Assembly (NCBI RefSeq): GCF_030767025.1
Contig: NZ_JASITE010000011.1
Coordinates: forward strand, 1-64,000
Origin: Nocardia sp. CC227C
Lineage (GTDB): Bacteria > Actinomycetota > Actinomycetes > Mycobacteriales > Mycobacteriaceae
Direction: 5' to 3'
Length of the DNA stretch: 64,000 nucleotides
The position numbers were made by a program, and so were the translations under genes. The notes under the pieces are model-generated. The model worked only from the letters and a program-made list of their open reading frames with translations, was not told the origin of the DNA and ran no database searches. Below are positions 23,774-32,957 of this stretch, piece after piece (the stretch's first letter is position 1; each line of letters begins with the position of its first letter).

Positions 23774-25678
23774 TCACTCGCCGTCGATGCCGTAGAGGCG
23801 CTCCCAGTTCCGGCGGCTGGTGAGTTCCGGCATGGCGGCGCGGTAACGGCGCTGCATGTCGGGCAGTTCACGACGAAGCTGCCGCAGCACCCGGATGGCG
23901 CGCAGCAACAGGCGACGGGCGGTGGCCTTGTCCCGCTTGCGGATTCGCACGCCGGACTGCGAGGCGTCGGTGACCACCACGTGGTCGAACAGCGAGATGT
24001 GCCACCAGTGCGCGTCCTCGCGGGTGACGCCGACCAGTCCGGGCTGGGTGCGGCCGGTCCACTGGGTGATGGCGCGCTTGAACAGGATCAGCAGGGGACG
24101 GCTCGGTTCACCGCCAGCGCGGCGGATACCGATGTGCGCGTTGGGAACCGGGGCGGTGGCGGCCGAATGCTTGATGGTCTCCGGGTAGTCGGCGCGCGAG
24201 GAGCGGGCCGCGGCGAGCGCGGCCTGGCCGCCGTCGTGCAGCGCCTCCGGCCCCTTCAGGTAGTCCTCGATGCCCTGCAGGGTGGTGTGGGCCAAGCCGT
24301 ACTGCATGCCGACCAGGTACTCGCCGATCTCGCGGAGCAGTTGCCGGGTAACAGCTTTGGGATCCAGGTCGGCGTGCAGCGAGGAGACGATGAGGGAGTT
24401 GCGCGAGGAGAAGTAGCGCGCCCAGTCGTCGAAGTCCTTCCAGTAGAAGTCCGCGTGCCAGACGGCGGCGCCCGGCAGGGTGACGGTGACGAAGCCGTGC
24501 TCGCGGGCGCGCAGGCCGTATTCGACGTCGTCCCACTGGAAGAAGATCGGCACCGGCAGGCCGATGCGCGCCACCACCTCGGCCGGGATGAGGCAGGTCC
24601 ACCAGGCGTTGTACCCGGCATCCACGCGGCGCTCCTGATGCTTCTTGAGCATGCTGGTGTTGCGCAGCGCCTTCGACACCTTCTGGCCGTGGCGCAGCTT
24701 GCCGAGATCGGTCTCCTCGGCACCGACGTTCAGGTAGTCGGGGTTGTAGAGGAACAGCATCTGCGCGCCGACCAGCGTGGGTTCCACGGTCACATTCGCG
24801 AAGGCGTTGAGCCGCAGCACCGTTTCGGGCTCGCACAGGATGTCGTCGTCCATGAGGATGACGTCGGCGTGCTCGTTGGCGGCCGACACCTCGTAGAGGC
24901 CGCGCGTGAAGCCGCCCGCCCCACCGAGATTCGGCTGCCGGATGTAGCGCAGCTTGTCGCCGAGCCTGGGCTGGGTCTGCTGGAACAGCGGACGGTCCTG
25001 CACCAGGTCGGTGCCCTGGTCGACGACGTAGACGGCGTCGATGGCATCGAGCACGGTCGGATCCGAGGCCAGCGCCGCCACCGTGTGCGCGCAGTCCTCG
25101 GCCCGGTTGAAGGTGCAGATGGCGACGGCGACCGGGCGCACCCGCTCGGGCGCGGGCGCGGTCCACTGCAGGTCGCTGATCAGCACCTCACCGCCGACGG
25201 CGTCGATCTCCAGCCAGATGGCACCGCCGTCGACATACATGTCCAGGGCGGCGCGCAGCGCGACGCGGCCGCTCTCGCGGGTCTCCGTGGTGGCGATCAC
25301 GCGGCGGTGCCCGGCGATATCGGAGGCGGCCAGGCGGACCAGCGTCTTGCCCGTCACCTCCAGGGTGAGGGCGGCCTCGACCTCGGTGACCGTGGTCCAG
25401 CGCTGCCAGTAGCTGGCGGCGAAGCGGCCGAAGTAGGTGTTGGTGTGCGCGCTCGCGCCCTTGGGCAGCCGCAGCGTGAATCGTTCCCGGGTCGCCTTGC
25501 CGCCCTTGACCACCGCGTACAGATCGTCGTTGATGCGCGGCGCGGGCCCGGTGAAGACGCCGCGCGCCAACACGAGCCGCTCCGGCGCGGCGTGATCGGC
25601 CCGCAGGGCCTGCGGCGCGGCCGCGGTCTCCCGATCGCTGATCTCGGTCACGGCCTGCCCACCCGACTGGTCCACCAT
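23774..25678 (-). CDS. glfT2: Galactofuranosyltransferase GlfT2 (galactan polymerase)
   Basis: A 634-residue protein of the same length as mycobacterial GlfT2 (Rv3808c). The N-terminal beta-rich domain (residues 30-175) is followed by the GT-A domain: VAVAICTFNRAEDCAHTVAA, IRQPNLGGAGGFTRGLYE, and the metal site ILMDDDILCEP. The catalytic-base region FQWDDVEYGLRAREHG precedes WHADFYWKDFDDWARYFSSR, and a helical C-terminal domain closes the protein. It is a processive bifunctional enzyme making the alternating beta-1,5/beta-1,6 galactan on the decaprenyl carrier. The UDP-galactopyranose mutase gene (glf), its neighbour in mycobacteria, is not in this window. Confidence 0.94.
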   Translation of the reverse strand: MVDQSGGQAVTEISDRETAAAPQALRADHAAPERLVLARGVFTGPAPRINDDLYAVVKGGKATRERFTLRLPKGASAHTNTYFGRFAASYWQRWTTVTEVEAALTLEVTGKTLVRLAASDIAGHRRVIATTETRESGRVALRAALDMYVDGGAIWLEIDAVGGEVLISDLQWTAPAPERVRPVAVAICTFNRAEDCAHTVAALASDPTVLDAIDAVYVVDQGTDLVQDRPLFQQTQPRLGDKLRYIRQPNLGGAGGFTRGLYEVSAANEHADVILMDDDILCEPETVLRLNAFANVTVEPTLVGAQMLFLYNPDYLNVGAEETDLGKLRHGQKVSKALRNTSMLKKHQERRVDAGYNAWWTCLIPAEVVARIGLPVPIFFQWDDVEYGLRAREHGFVTVTLPGAAVWHADFYWKDFDDWARYFSSRNSLIVSSLHADLDPKAVTRQLLREIGEYLVGMQYGLAHTTLQGIEDYLKGPEALHDGGQAALAAARSSRADYPETIKHSAATAPVPNAHIGIRRAGGEPSRPLLILFKRAITQWTGRTQPGLVGVTREDAHWWHISLFDHVVVTDASQSGVRIRKRDKATARRLLLRAIRVLRQLRRELPDMQRRYRAAMPELTSRRNWERLYGIDGE

Positions 25679-25801
25679 GAATCCCTTATCCCTCGATTTA
25701 GCACAGAAACCGGCTCAACCATGACGTGGACGCAGTTCCACGAACGCGCTCGGCGGGGCGAGAATATCAATGCGTCCGCCGCCGAGCACCGTGAACCCGC
25801 G

Positions 25802-26296
25802 CTAGCCGTCATTGTCACGCGGGCCGGTGAATACGAACTTCCCGTACGCCCAGAATCGGAACCCCATGGCCACCGCCTGGCCCACCAGAGTTCCGGAGAC
25901 GTTGTCCGCCAACGGACTGTCGAGTCCGAGCACGTAGCGGGAGAATCCCAAACAGCTCAGTTGCAGCCCGATGGCCATCACATTGAGCAGGGCGTAGATG
26001 AGGATGTGGCGAGTGCCGGTCTCGCCCCGATGATCGGAATAGGTCCACCATTTGTTGCCGAAATAGGTGACTACCGTGGCGACGCCGATGGCGATGATCT
26101 TGGCGGGCAGCGGGGCGTGGAACAGCGGACCCTCGCCGCCCCAGAACACGAGAACGTTGTAGGTGCCAGCGTCGACCAGGAATCCGATGGCGCCGACCAC
26201 CAGGAAGGCCCCGCCTTTGCGCAGGAACGCGCGCGCCTTGCCGGTTATGGACGCACCCCGATCCGGCTCGGTGACCGTGGGCTCACTCGTGGACAC
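25802..26296 (-). CDS. GtrA-family membrane protein
   Basis: From the GTG at 26296 the protein has 164 residues. The longer frame upstream looks non-coding. Four membrane spans with the GtrA pattern are visible: FLVVGAIGFLVDAGTYNVLV (helix 1), AKIIAIGVATVVTYFGNKWW with TYSD (helix 2), then helices starting HILIYALLNVMAIGLQL and LVGQAVAMGFRFWAYGKFVF. GtrA proteins help translocate or organise polyprenyl-phosphate sugars. Immediately divergent is a GtrB-like GT2 gene and then a large GT-C-like gene, reproducing the three-part gtr glycosylation arrangement. glfT2 lies downstream on the same strand. Confidence 0.82.
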   Translation of the reverse strand: MSTSEPTVTEPDRGASITGKARAFLRKGGAFLVVGAIGFLVDAGTYNVLVFWGGEGPLFHAPLPAKIIAIGVATVVTYFGNKWWTYSDHRGETGTRHILIYALLNVMAIGLQLSCLGFSRYVLGLDSPLADNVSGTLVGQAVAMGFRFWAYGKFVFTGPRDNDG

Positions 26297-26487
26297 CGGG
26301 CCGACGGTACCGCAGAACCGGAGATCCGCGATCCGTCGCGGACCCGACGCACGCCGCCGGCCGGACCGGGCCGACGACATCGCCGGTGGTCCCGGTGCGC
26401 ATGCCGCCGACGGCGAGTCGGGATCGACACGCGGCGCATGCGGGTTCGGGGTGCGGGTATATCCGGGGGATGAGAGGGTGACGAGGT

Positions 26488-27528
26488 GTGTCGAGGGTCG
26501 CAGCCTGTACCCTCCCGATGTCGTTATCCCTTCCGATCGCAAGGATTGACCGGGTGGAGTCCACCGAGCTTCGCATTGCCGCCATCGTGCCGTGCCACAA
26601 CGAAGAGGCCGCGGTGGCGAAGGTCGTCACCGACCTCAAGGCCGCCGTGCCGGGCATTGTCGTCTACGTCTACGACAACCTGAGCACCGACGCGACCGCC
26701 GAGCGGGCGCGCGAGGCCGGAGCGATCGTGCGGACCGAGTACCGCAAGGGCAAGGGCAATGTGGTGCGCCGCGCCTTCGCCGATATCGAGGCCGACATCT
26801 ATCTGATGATCGACGGCGACGACACCTACGACGCCTCCGCGGCGCCGCTCATGATCTCCACGCTGCTCGACGGCCCCTACGACCATGTGCTGGGGGTCCG
26901 GCGCGAGCTGGCGGGCGAATCCGCGTACCGGGCCGGGCACGAGACCGGCAACAAGGTGCTCAACGGCGTGGTCGGCAAGGTGTTCGGCGAGAACGTCGAG
27001 GACATGCTGAGCGGCTACCGGGTGTTCTCCCGGCGTTTCGTGAAGAGCTTCCCGGCGGTATCGCGCGAGTTCGAGATCGAGACCGAGCTGACGGTGCATT
27101 CGCAGCATCTGCGCGTGCCCCAGACCGCGGTGCCGGTCGGTTTCCGGGATCGCCCGGCGGGCAGTGAATCCAAGCTGCGCACCTATACCGACGGATTCAA
27201 GATCCTGCGCCTGATAGTCGGCCTGGCCCGGCACGAGCGACCGGTCGCCTTCTACGGATTGTTCGGCACCCTGTCCTGGCTGCTGTCGATCGTCCTGATC
27301 GTCCCGATCGTGGTGGAGTTCTACCGAATCCACGAGGTGCCGCGCTTCCCCACCCTGTTCCTCGGATTCACGCTGTTGCTGTTCGGCACGCTCGCGTGGA
27401 CGGCCGGTCTCATTCTCGACGGCATCAAGCGCTCCCGGCACGAGGCCGCGCGGCTGATCTATCTGCGCTACTCGGCCGTCGGAGCCGAGGTGCGCGAGCC
27501 CGAGCGTTCCGGCGGTTCACGCCGATGA
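26488..27528 (+). CDS. GT2 glycosyltransferase with C-terminal membrane helices (GtrB/DPM-like)
   Basis: 346 residues from the GTG at 26488; an ATG at 26518 is an alternative start ten codons in. The GT-A domain shows LRIAAIVPCHNEEAAVAKVV, VYDNLSTDATAERAREAGA, YRKGKGNVVRRAFADI, the metal motif MIDGDDTYD and the acceptor region MLSGYRVFSRRFVKSFP. Two hydrophobic helices follow at about residues 255-310 (LSWLLSIVLIVPIVV and LFLGFTLLLFGTLAWT). This is the layout of polyprenyl-phosphate glycosyltransferases that charge the lipid carrier. Its stop overlaps the next ATG, and GtrA is divergent, so the three probably act together. Confidence 0.85.
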   Translation: MSRVAACTLPMSLSLPIARIDRVESTELRIAAIVPCHNEEAAVAKVVTDLKAAVPGIVVYVYDNLSTDATAERAREAGAIVRTEYRKGKGNVVRRAFADIEADIYLMIDGDDTYDASAAPLMISTLLDGPYDHVLGVRRELAGESAYRAGHETGNKVLNGVVGKVFGENVEDMLSGYRVFSRRFVKSFPAVSREFEIETELTVHSQHLRVPQTAVPVGFRDRPAGSESKLRTYTDGFKILRLIVGLARHERPVAFYGLFGTLSWLLSIVLIVPIVVEFYRIHEVPRFPTLFLGFTLLLFGTLAWTAGLILDGIKRSRHEAARLIYLRYSAVGAEVREPERSGGSRR

Positions 27529-29354
27529 CCTCGGTATCCGACAAATCCGGCGCGGCGGCGTCCGGAGACTCGGCCTCCGCATCGGAGAATGGCGCGGTGG
27601 AATCGAAGAACGGCAGCGGGGCACGCGGCGACGACAACAGCGCGGCGACCTCCGCGACGACGGCCGCGTCCGCATCGGACGGCGACAGAGCGACCGCAGC
27701 CACCGACACCCCGATTTGGGAGGAGGTGCGGCGGCCGCATACGACGGGCACCGCGCACACCACCGCGCCCGAGGGTGCGAGCAGCACCGCGACCGAGAAT
27801 GCGAGCAGCACGGTCGCCGAGCCATCGACCGCCGCCGGGCGCGCACAGCCGACCGTGATCGGCGGCGACGAGACGAAAGCCGGTGCGACGAGATCCGGTG
27901 CGGCACGCGGCATCGCGGACGCCATCGAACGCCGGTTCGGCACGGCGGCGCTGGCGTTCGTCGTGGTGGCCGGGGTCTTCGGGGCGCTGTTCGCGGTGGC
28001 CACGCCGCCCTTCTGGGGACACGACGAGATCACCCAGTTCGGGCGGGCCTATCAGGTGGCGCACGGCGGGTTCCTGCCCGAGGAGATCCAGGACGATCGC
28101 GACGTCGCCTACGGCGGTCAGGTGCCGACCAGCATCGACGCGCTGATGAGCTACGCGTTCGGGGACTACAACAACAATCCCGAAGAACCCGACCCGATGG
28201 TCGCCGATCCGGGCGTCTACGACCGCCTCGGCGCGGCGCCGGTGACGTCGGAGACCCGGGATGTGTGGTTCACCAATACCGCCGCCTACTCCCCCGTTCC
28301 GTATGTCCCCGCGGCCCTGGGCATTCGGCTCTCCGAGGCGCTCGACCTGAGCGTCGGCGCGCTCAATACCGTGACCCGGCTGTCCGGTCTGCTGGCCTAC
28401 CTCCTGATCGTCGGCTTCGCGCTGCGGACGCTGCGCGGGCACCGGGTGCAGTGGCTGGCGTTCACGGTGGCGGTGCTGCCCATCGCGGTCTTCCAGGCGG
28501 GCACGGTCACGGCCGACACCATGACCAACGCCCTGGCCATCCTGGTGTCGGCGCTGCTGGTGAAGGGCCTGTTCCTCGGTGACCGGCTGACCCGTCCGGA
28601 GACCGTCGCGGCGCTGACCGCCACGGTGCTGCTGCCGATCAGCAAGCCGACCTATGTGCTGCTGGCCATGCTCACCGTGCTGATTCCGGCGCGGCGATAC
28701 GGTCTGCGCGGGCCGCTGCGGTTCCTGCCGTGGGCGGTCGCGGCCGTCGGCGCGGGCGTGTTCGCGGCGTGGATGAAGATCGCCGCCCCGACCGGCGAGG
28801 GCATGAGCCTGATGCGGCCCCCGCACCAGTGGGGCACCGTGCGTCCCGGCGATCAGCTTTCGGAGATTCTCAGCGATCCGCTGCGCTTCCTGAGCGTGTT
28901 CGGCGACAGTGTGTGGCTGCGCGACCAGCGCTGGTTCACCCAGTTCTTCGGCGAGCTGGGTTTCGCCTACATCGATGTCCCGGCCATCACGATGCTGGCC
29001 TGCCTGCTCGCCTTCGCGGTGAGCGTCGGCATCGCCGATCGTTTGCCGGGGGCGAGCAACGCGCGCACCGCCATTGTCGCGCTGACCGTGCTGGCGAGCG
29101 TGGCCATGATCTACGTGACGCTGTACATGTCCTTCACGCCGGTGGGCTACTACATCATCGACGGTGTGCAGGGCCGGTACTTCGTCCCGCTGGCCATTGC
29201 CGCCATGGCGGTGGTGCTGCGCTGGATGCCCTTGCGGCTCACCGATTCCGAGGGTCTTACGCCGTCGCGCGGACCGGCCGTCGTCATCGTCTCCGCCTCC
29301 GTGTTCGCACTCGTCACCGCGGCCGCGAAATACTGCTCCATCGTCTGGGGCTGA
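27525..29354 (+). CDS. Large multi-pass membrane protein, DUF2142/GT-C-like glycosyltransferase candidate
   Basis: The ATG at 27525 overlaps the stop of the GT2 gene (ATGA) and gives 609 residues. The first 125 are a Ser/Ala/Thr-rich disordered cytoplasmic tail. After the first helix (AALAFVVVAGVFGALFAVAT) comes an external loop PPFWGHDEITQFGRAYQVAH with a His-Asp-Glu motif, in the position where GT-C enzymes carry their catalytic acidic residues. Ten or so more helices follow. The sequence resembles DUF2142. By analogy with gtr systems it would transfer the sugar from the lipid carrier to an envelope glycan outside the membrane; this is inference. Confidence 0.7.
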   Translation: MTSVSDKSGAAASGDSASASENGAVESKNGSGARGDDNSAATSATTAASASDGDRATAATDTPIWEEVRRPHTTGTAHTTAPEGASSTATENASSTVAEPSTAAGRAQPTVIGGDETKAGATRSGAARGIADAIERRFGTAALAFVVVAGVFGALFAVATPPFWGHDEITQFGRAYQVAHGGFLPEEIQDDRDVAYGGQVPTSIDALMSYAFGDYNNNPEEPDPMVADPGVYDRLGAAPVTSETRDVWFTNTAAYSPVPYVPAALGIRLSEALDLSVGALNTVTRLSGLLAYLLIVGFALRTLRGHRVQWLAFTVAVLPIAVFQAGTVTADTMTNALAILVSALLVKGLFLGDRLTRPETVAALTATVLLPISKPTYVLLAMLTVLIPARRYGLRGPLRFLPWAVAAVGAGVFAAWMKIAAPTGEGMSLMRPPHQWGTVRPGDQLSEILSDPLRFLSVFGDSVWLRDQRWFTQFFGELGFAYIDVPAITMLACLLAFAVSVGIADRLPGASNARTAIVALTVLASVAMIYVTLYMSFTPVGYYIIDGVQGRYFVPLAIAAMAVVLRWMPLRLTDSEGLTPSRGPAVVIVSASVFALVTAAAKYCSIVWG

Positions 29355-29465
29355 AGTATTCCGGGGTGGAAACCGCGCGGCGTACCGGACATCGCGCGGC
29401 TCGCCGGGACCCGGTGAGCCGCGCGAGCCTACCGACGAGCGCGCGGCCTACGAGAGTTCCGCGGC

Positions 29466-30470
29466 TTACAGGACTTTCTCGCCGGCGGCGGCGTAGGCAC
29501 TCTCGGTGACGGCTTTCTGCGGCCGCCACCAGGATTCGTTGGCGCGATACCAGTCGATGGTGGCGGCCAGTCCCGCGCGAAAGTCGCGGTATTCCGGTGC
29601 CCAGCCGAGTTCGGTGCGCAGCAGCGTGGAATCGATGGCGTAGCGCTGGTCGTGGCCGGGGCGGTCGGTCACGTGGTCGAAGTCGTCGGGATCGCGGCCG
29701 AATGCCTCCAGGATGAGCCGCACCACCGCTTTGTTGTCGCGTTCTCCGTCGGCGCCGATGAGATACGTCTGCCCGATGCGCCCGCGTTCCAGGATTTCCC
29801 ATACCGCACTGTTGTGGTCGTCCACGTGGATCCAGTCGCGTACCTGATGTCCCGCGCCGTAGAGGCGCGGGCGGATGCCGTCGATGAGATTGGTGATCTG
29901 GCGCGGAATGAATTTCTCGACGTGCTGATAGGGGCCGAAGTTGTTGCTGCAGTTGGACAGTGTGGCCCGGATGCCGAACGAGCGCACCCAGGCGCGCACC
30001 AACATGTCGCTGGAAGCCTTGCTTGCCGAATAGGGGCTGGACGGGTTGTAGGGCGTGTCCTCGGTGAACGCGGCCGGATCGTCGAGTGCCAGGTCGCCGT
30101 ACACCTCGTCGGTGGAGATGTGGTGGTAGCGCACCCGATGTTTGCGCACCGCCTGCAGCAGGGCGAAGGTGCCGACGATATTGGTCTGGACGAACGGCCA
30201 CGGATCGGCGATGGAATTGTCGTTGTGTGATTCGGCGGCGAAATGCACCACCGCGTCCACACCCCCGACCAGCCGGTCCACCAGCGCGGCATCGGCGATA
30301 TCGCCGTGCACGAACTCGATGCGGTCGGCCACCGGGTCCAGCGAGGCCCGGTTTCCGGCATAGGTGAGTTTGTCCAGCACGGTGACATGGACACCGGGCC
30401 GACGGTTCACGGTCTGATGAACGAAGTTCGCGCCGATGAAGCCGGCGCCACCGGTTACGAGCAGTCGCAC
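29466..30470 (-). CDS. rmlB: dTDP-glucose 4,6-dehydratase
   Basis: A 334-residue extended SDR from the GTG at 30470. GGAGFIGANFVHQTV (residues 7-21) binds NAD. HISTDEVYGDL carries the Thr/Asp/Glu catalytic set, YSASKASSDMLVRAW holds the Tyr-xxx-Lys pair, and NNFGPYQHVEKFIPRQITN and VRDWIHVDDH are family hallmarks. It makes dTDP-4-keto-6-deoxyglucose for dTDP-rhamnose, needed for the linker between galactan and peptidoglycan. rmlA and rmlC lie 2.5 kb to the right on the other strand; rmlD is not present in the window. Confidence 0.94.
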   Translation of the reverse strand: MRLLVTGGAGFIGANFVHQTVNRRPGVHVTVLDKLTYAGNRASLDPVADRIEFVHGDIADAALVDRLVGGVDAVVHFAAESHNDNSIADPWPFVQTNIVGTFALLQAVRKHRVRYHHISTDEVYGDLALDDPAAFTEDTPYNPSSPYSASKASSDMLVRAWVRSFGIRATLSNCSNNFGPYQHVEKFIPRQITNLIDGIRPRLYGAGHQVRDWIHVDDHNSAVWEILERGRIGQTYLIGADGERDNKAVVRLILEAFGRDPDDFDHVTDRPGHDQRYAIDSTLLRTELGWAPEYRDFRAGLAATIDWYRANESWWRPQKAVTESAYAAAGEKVL

Positions 30471-30897
30471 AGGAGAACCCTACCGAGTTCTCCCGCCGCC
30501 CGGGGGCCATCAGGTAACCCGATGTGCACAGCGGCGGTGCGCCGGCTGCGCGCTGTCGGCTGCGCGGTGGAAACACCGAATACCTCCGCAGGTCCCGATT
30601 CCGTGCCGAAATGTCGCAATTTCGCCGCCGTCCCGCAACATTCGCTCGAATGCGTCACATTTACACTCTCGCCATTTGTGATCTCGAACACAAATTTGCC
30701 GTTTTCGAATGTCTATTCCGTCCGGAATATTCGAAGAATCCCGTTACGACCTGTGTGTTTCCACGGCCCGACGAACACGTGAGTCGCCGTGGTGAACAAG
30801 AATTGAATGAACGGTCACAGTAGGTTCACCGATCGTTAGCTGGCCTCGATTTCTATTCCCCTGTCCCCCCGAGCTCTTCGTATCGAGGTTTCAAAGA
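30471..30897. other. 427-base AT-richer intergenic region
   Basis: This stretch separates divergent rmlB and the secreted-protein gene. It is noticeably richer in A/T than its surroundings, especially 30640-30860. No ORF, tRNA or clear hairpin is supported. It probably carries the promoters of both neighbours, but no convincing -35/-10 pair was identified. Confidence 0.5.
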
Positions 30898-31593
30898 ATG
30901 CTGATGAGGAAATTCGCCGCGACGTCGGCCATGGTTATCGCTGCCCTGGGCGTCACCGCGGGCACCGTCAACGCCCAGCCGGCTCCGGCACCGCAGGGTG
31001 TCAATGTCTCCTATGAGATCCAGGAGAAGAGCCTGAAGCTCACCACCGACATCGGGTCGCTGGCGGTCGAGGACGGCGCCCTGAAGATCAAGGACGCCAA
31101 CGGCACCGTGATGGGCGGCGCTCCGCTCACCGCTCAGGTCGATGAGTTCATCTTCCCGATCGCCGCGGAGATCAGCGGCAACACCGCCACCCTGACCCCG
31201 CAGCTCGACATGGAGCACGCGGTGTACAAGCCGGTCGCGGTGCCGTTCGCCGCGCCCGACCAGTTCAAGACCCCCTACGACCGCGAGAAGGCCGCCTTCT
31301 CCCGGATGAAGGACCAGATCGGCCTGGCGGGCACCCTGGCCGGCCTGACCACGACCGTGCTCGGCGGCATCGTCGGCTGCGGCCTCGGCATCGCCGCGGG
31401 TACCGCGATCACCCTTCCGGTCGCCCTGGGTGGTGGCTCCGGTCCGATCATCGGCTGCCTGATCGGCGCCGCCGCGGGCGCCAGCTTCATCGGTATCGCC
31501 GGCACCATCCTGATCACCGCCCCGGTGGCCGTCGTGTCGATCCTGCAGTACTTCCAGACCATCAACGAGCCCTTCGTACCGCCTGCCAAGTAA
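30898..31593 (+). CDS. Secreted protein of unknown function (Nocardia-type, DUF8020-like)
   Basis: 231 residues starting MLMRKFAATSAMVIAALG; an ATG two codons later is equally possible. The signal peptide ends near VNAQP, so the mature part begins QPAPAPQGVNVSY. Residues 35-115 are a beta-rich domain (YEIQEKSLKLTTDIGSLAVE). The C-terminal third is glycine-rich and hydrophobic (GLAGTLAGLTTTVLGGIVGC, ALGGGSGPIIGCLIGAAAGA), with a pair of Cys and membrane-inserting potential like glycine-zipper regions. The protein ends FVPPAK. The family is known to me as an abundant Nocardia-specific secreted group without assigned function. A perfect terminator follows. Confidence 0.8.
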   Translation: MLMRKFAATSAMVIAALGVTAGTVNAQPAPAPQGVNVSYEIQEKSLKLTTDIGSLAVEDGALKIKDANGTVMGGAPLTAQVDEFIFPIAAEISGNTATLTPQLDMEHAVYKPVAVPFAAPDQFKTPYDREKAAFSRMKDQIGLAGTLAGLTTTVLGGIVGCGLGIAAGTAITLPVALGGGSGPIIGCLIGAAAGASFIGIAGTILITAPVAVVSILQYFQTINEPFVPPAK

Positions 31594-31611
31594 TCGGTAT
31601 GCGCCACAGGT

Positions 31612-31642
31612 GAACCCGCCCGGTCCGAGACCGGGCGGGTTC
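31612..31642 (+). terminator. Terminator after the secreted-protein gene
   Basis: A perfect 13-bp stem GAACCCGCCCGGT/ACCGGGCGGGTTC encloses a 5-base loop. It lies 18 bases after the stop. The T-tract is weak. Confidence 0.7.
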
Positions 31643-31725
31643 GCCGTGTCCGGGGACGCCATGCGTGCCACAGCACGGGTCCGTCGTGCCCGGCTCGGGC
31701 CGAGGCCGCCACGGTGGCGCGAGAC

Positions 31726-32712
31726 TCAGGCCGTGCGCATCATCTGCTCGGCTTCGAGTCGGGCGCGCACGAAGCGGGCGACCGACGCCAGTGCCGCCCG
31801 GCTCTCGGGCATGCCCGGGAAGATCGCCATGAAGGCGTGCACCTGACCGCGCCAGACCTCCAGGGTGGCCGGGACGCCCGCGACCGCCAGGCGCTGGGCC
31901 ATGAGTTCGCTGTCGCGGCGCAGCACCTCGTCCTCGGCCACGATGAGCAGGGCCGGGGGCATACCCGCGAGCGCGCCGTTGACCGGTGAGAGTCGCGGGT
32001 CCAGGCAGCCGTCGACGGTCGCACCGAGGCGCACCACCGATTCCAGGGCGGACAGCGGAATGAGCGGGTCCCGGTGCAGATTCGGGTGGGCGCGCTTCTC
32101 GGTGCAGTCCAGATCCAGGGCGGGGCACAGGCCGACCAGACCGGCGGGCACCGGGTACCCCTGCTCGCGGGCGCGCAGGGCGGTCGCGAAAGTCATGTAG
32201 CCGCCGGCGGAATCACCGGCGAAGACGATGCGCGAGGCATCCGCGCCGTGGCTGAGCAGCCAGCGGTAGGCGGTCAGGCAGTCGTCGACCGAACCGGAGA
32301 TATCGGTATCGGGCAGCTGCCGGTACTCCACGCTCACCACCGGCAGACCGGTGCGCCGGGCCAATGCCGCCACCACGGGGCGATGCGTGTCGAGACCGCA
32401 CAGGAAGAACCCGCCGCCGTGCATGTACATGATCGCGCCGTCGCGCAGCAAACTGCGGGCTCCGGCCGGACGCACGATCTCCATGCGGAAACCCCTGAGC
32501 CGCACCTGCTCCCGCTCGACACCGCGCGGCTGCGGCCGGAATTTCGACAGCCCGTTGATCACGGTCGCCGCCACCGGAATGGTGAGCGCGTTGACGGGCA
32601 CCAGGCCCCCGAGCGGTCGGACCACGGTGCGGCAGGCCGCCGCCAGGGCATGCGCGTACACGCTGACGCCGTGCGGGTTGGCCACCGGGACGCTGTCACT
32701 TGTCGCTGTCAT
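31726..32712 (-). CDS. Alpha/beta hydrolase, hormone-sensitive-lipase-like esterase
   Basis: 328 residues from the ATG at 32712, preceded by a GAGG stretch. The HSL signature is clear: MYMHGGGFFLCGLDTH (oxyanion HGGG), GDSAGGYMTFATAL with the nucleophile Ser, LIVAEDEVLRRDSE with the catalytic Asp, and GQVHAFMAIFPGMPES with the His. A cap of about 90 residues precedes the core, and no signal peptide is evident. Such enzymes hydrolyse short- to medium-chain esters or lipids (LipN/LipH type). It is divergent from rmlA across 245 bases with no evident additional gene. Confidence 0.88.
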   Translation of the reverse strand: MTATSDSVPVANPHGVSVYAHALAAACRTVVRPLGGLVPVNALTIPVAATVINGLSKFRPQPRGVEREQVRLRGFRMEIVRPAGARSLLRDGAIMYMHGGGFFLCGLDTHRPVVAALARRTGLPVVSVEYRQLPDTDISGSVDDCLTAYRWLLSHGADASRIVFAGDSAGGYMTFATALRAREQGYPVPAGLVGLCPALDLDCTEKRAHPNLHRDPLIPLSALESVVRLGATVDGCLDPRLSPVNGALAGMPPALLIVAEDEVLRRDSELMAQRLAVAGVPATLEVWRGQVHAFMAIFPGMPESRAALASVARFVRARLEAEQMMRTA

Positions 32713-32957
32713 CGCGCACCTACCTCGTTGTTGGCGCGCCGAGCCGTTCGTCCAGGGACCGAACAGGGCTCGGGCACCCGGCGCGCGAGAGTCGGCGCTG
32801 ACATCTCACATAGCGTCGTTTCAGAACACCATGGGAACGTGACGTATGCAACACTTAATGGCCACAAGGGCATTGCGGTAAACGGCCGTGATCGATTCGC
32901 GGTCGAGTCGGAACCTCCCCGCCTCCGCCCGCGACCCAACTGGCAGACTGCTGTGAC

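Noticed and set aside
25722..25801. Small plus-strand frame starting MTWTQFHERARRGENINA
   Set aside because: Runs directly into antisense of the GtrA gene with no ribosome-binding site.
23648..26473. 941-residue open frame on the plus strand over glfT2 and the GtrA gene
   Set aside because: Antisense to well-recognised genes; its composition is the mirror of high-GC codon bias, with no domain.
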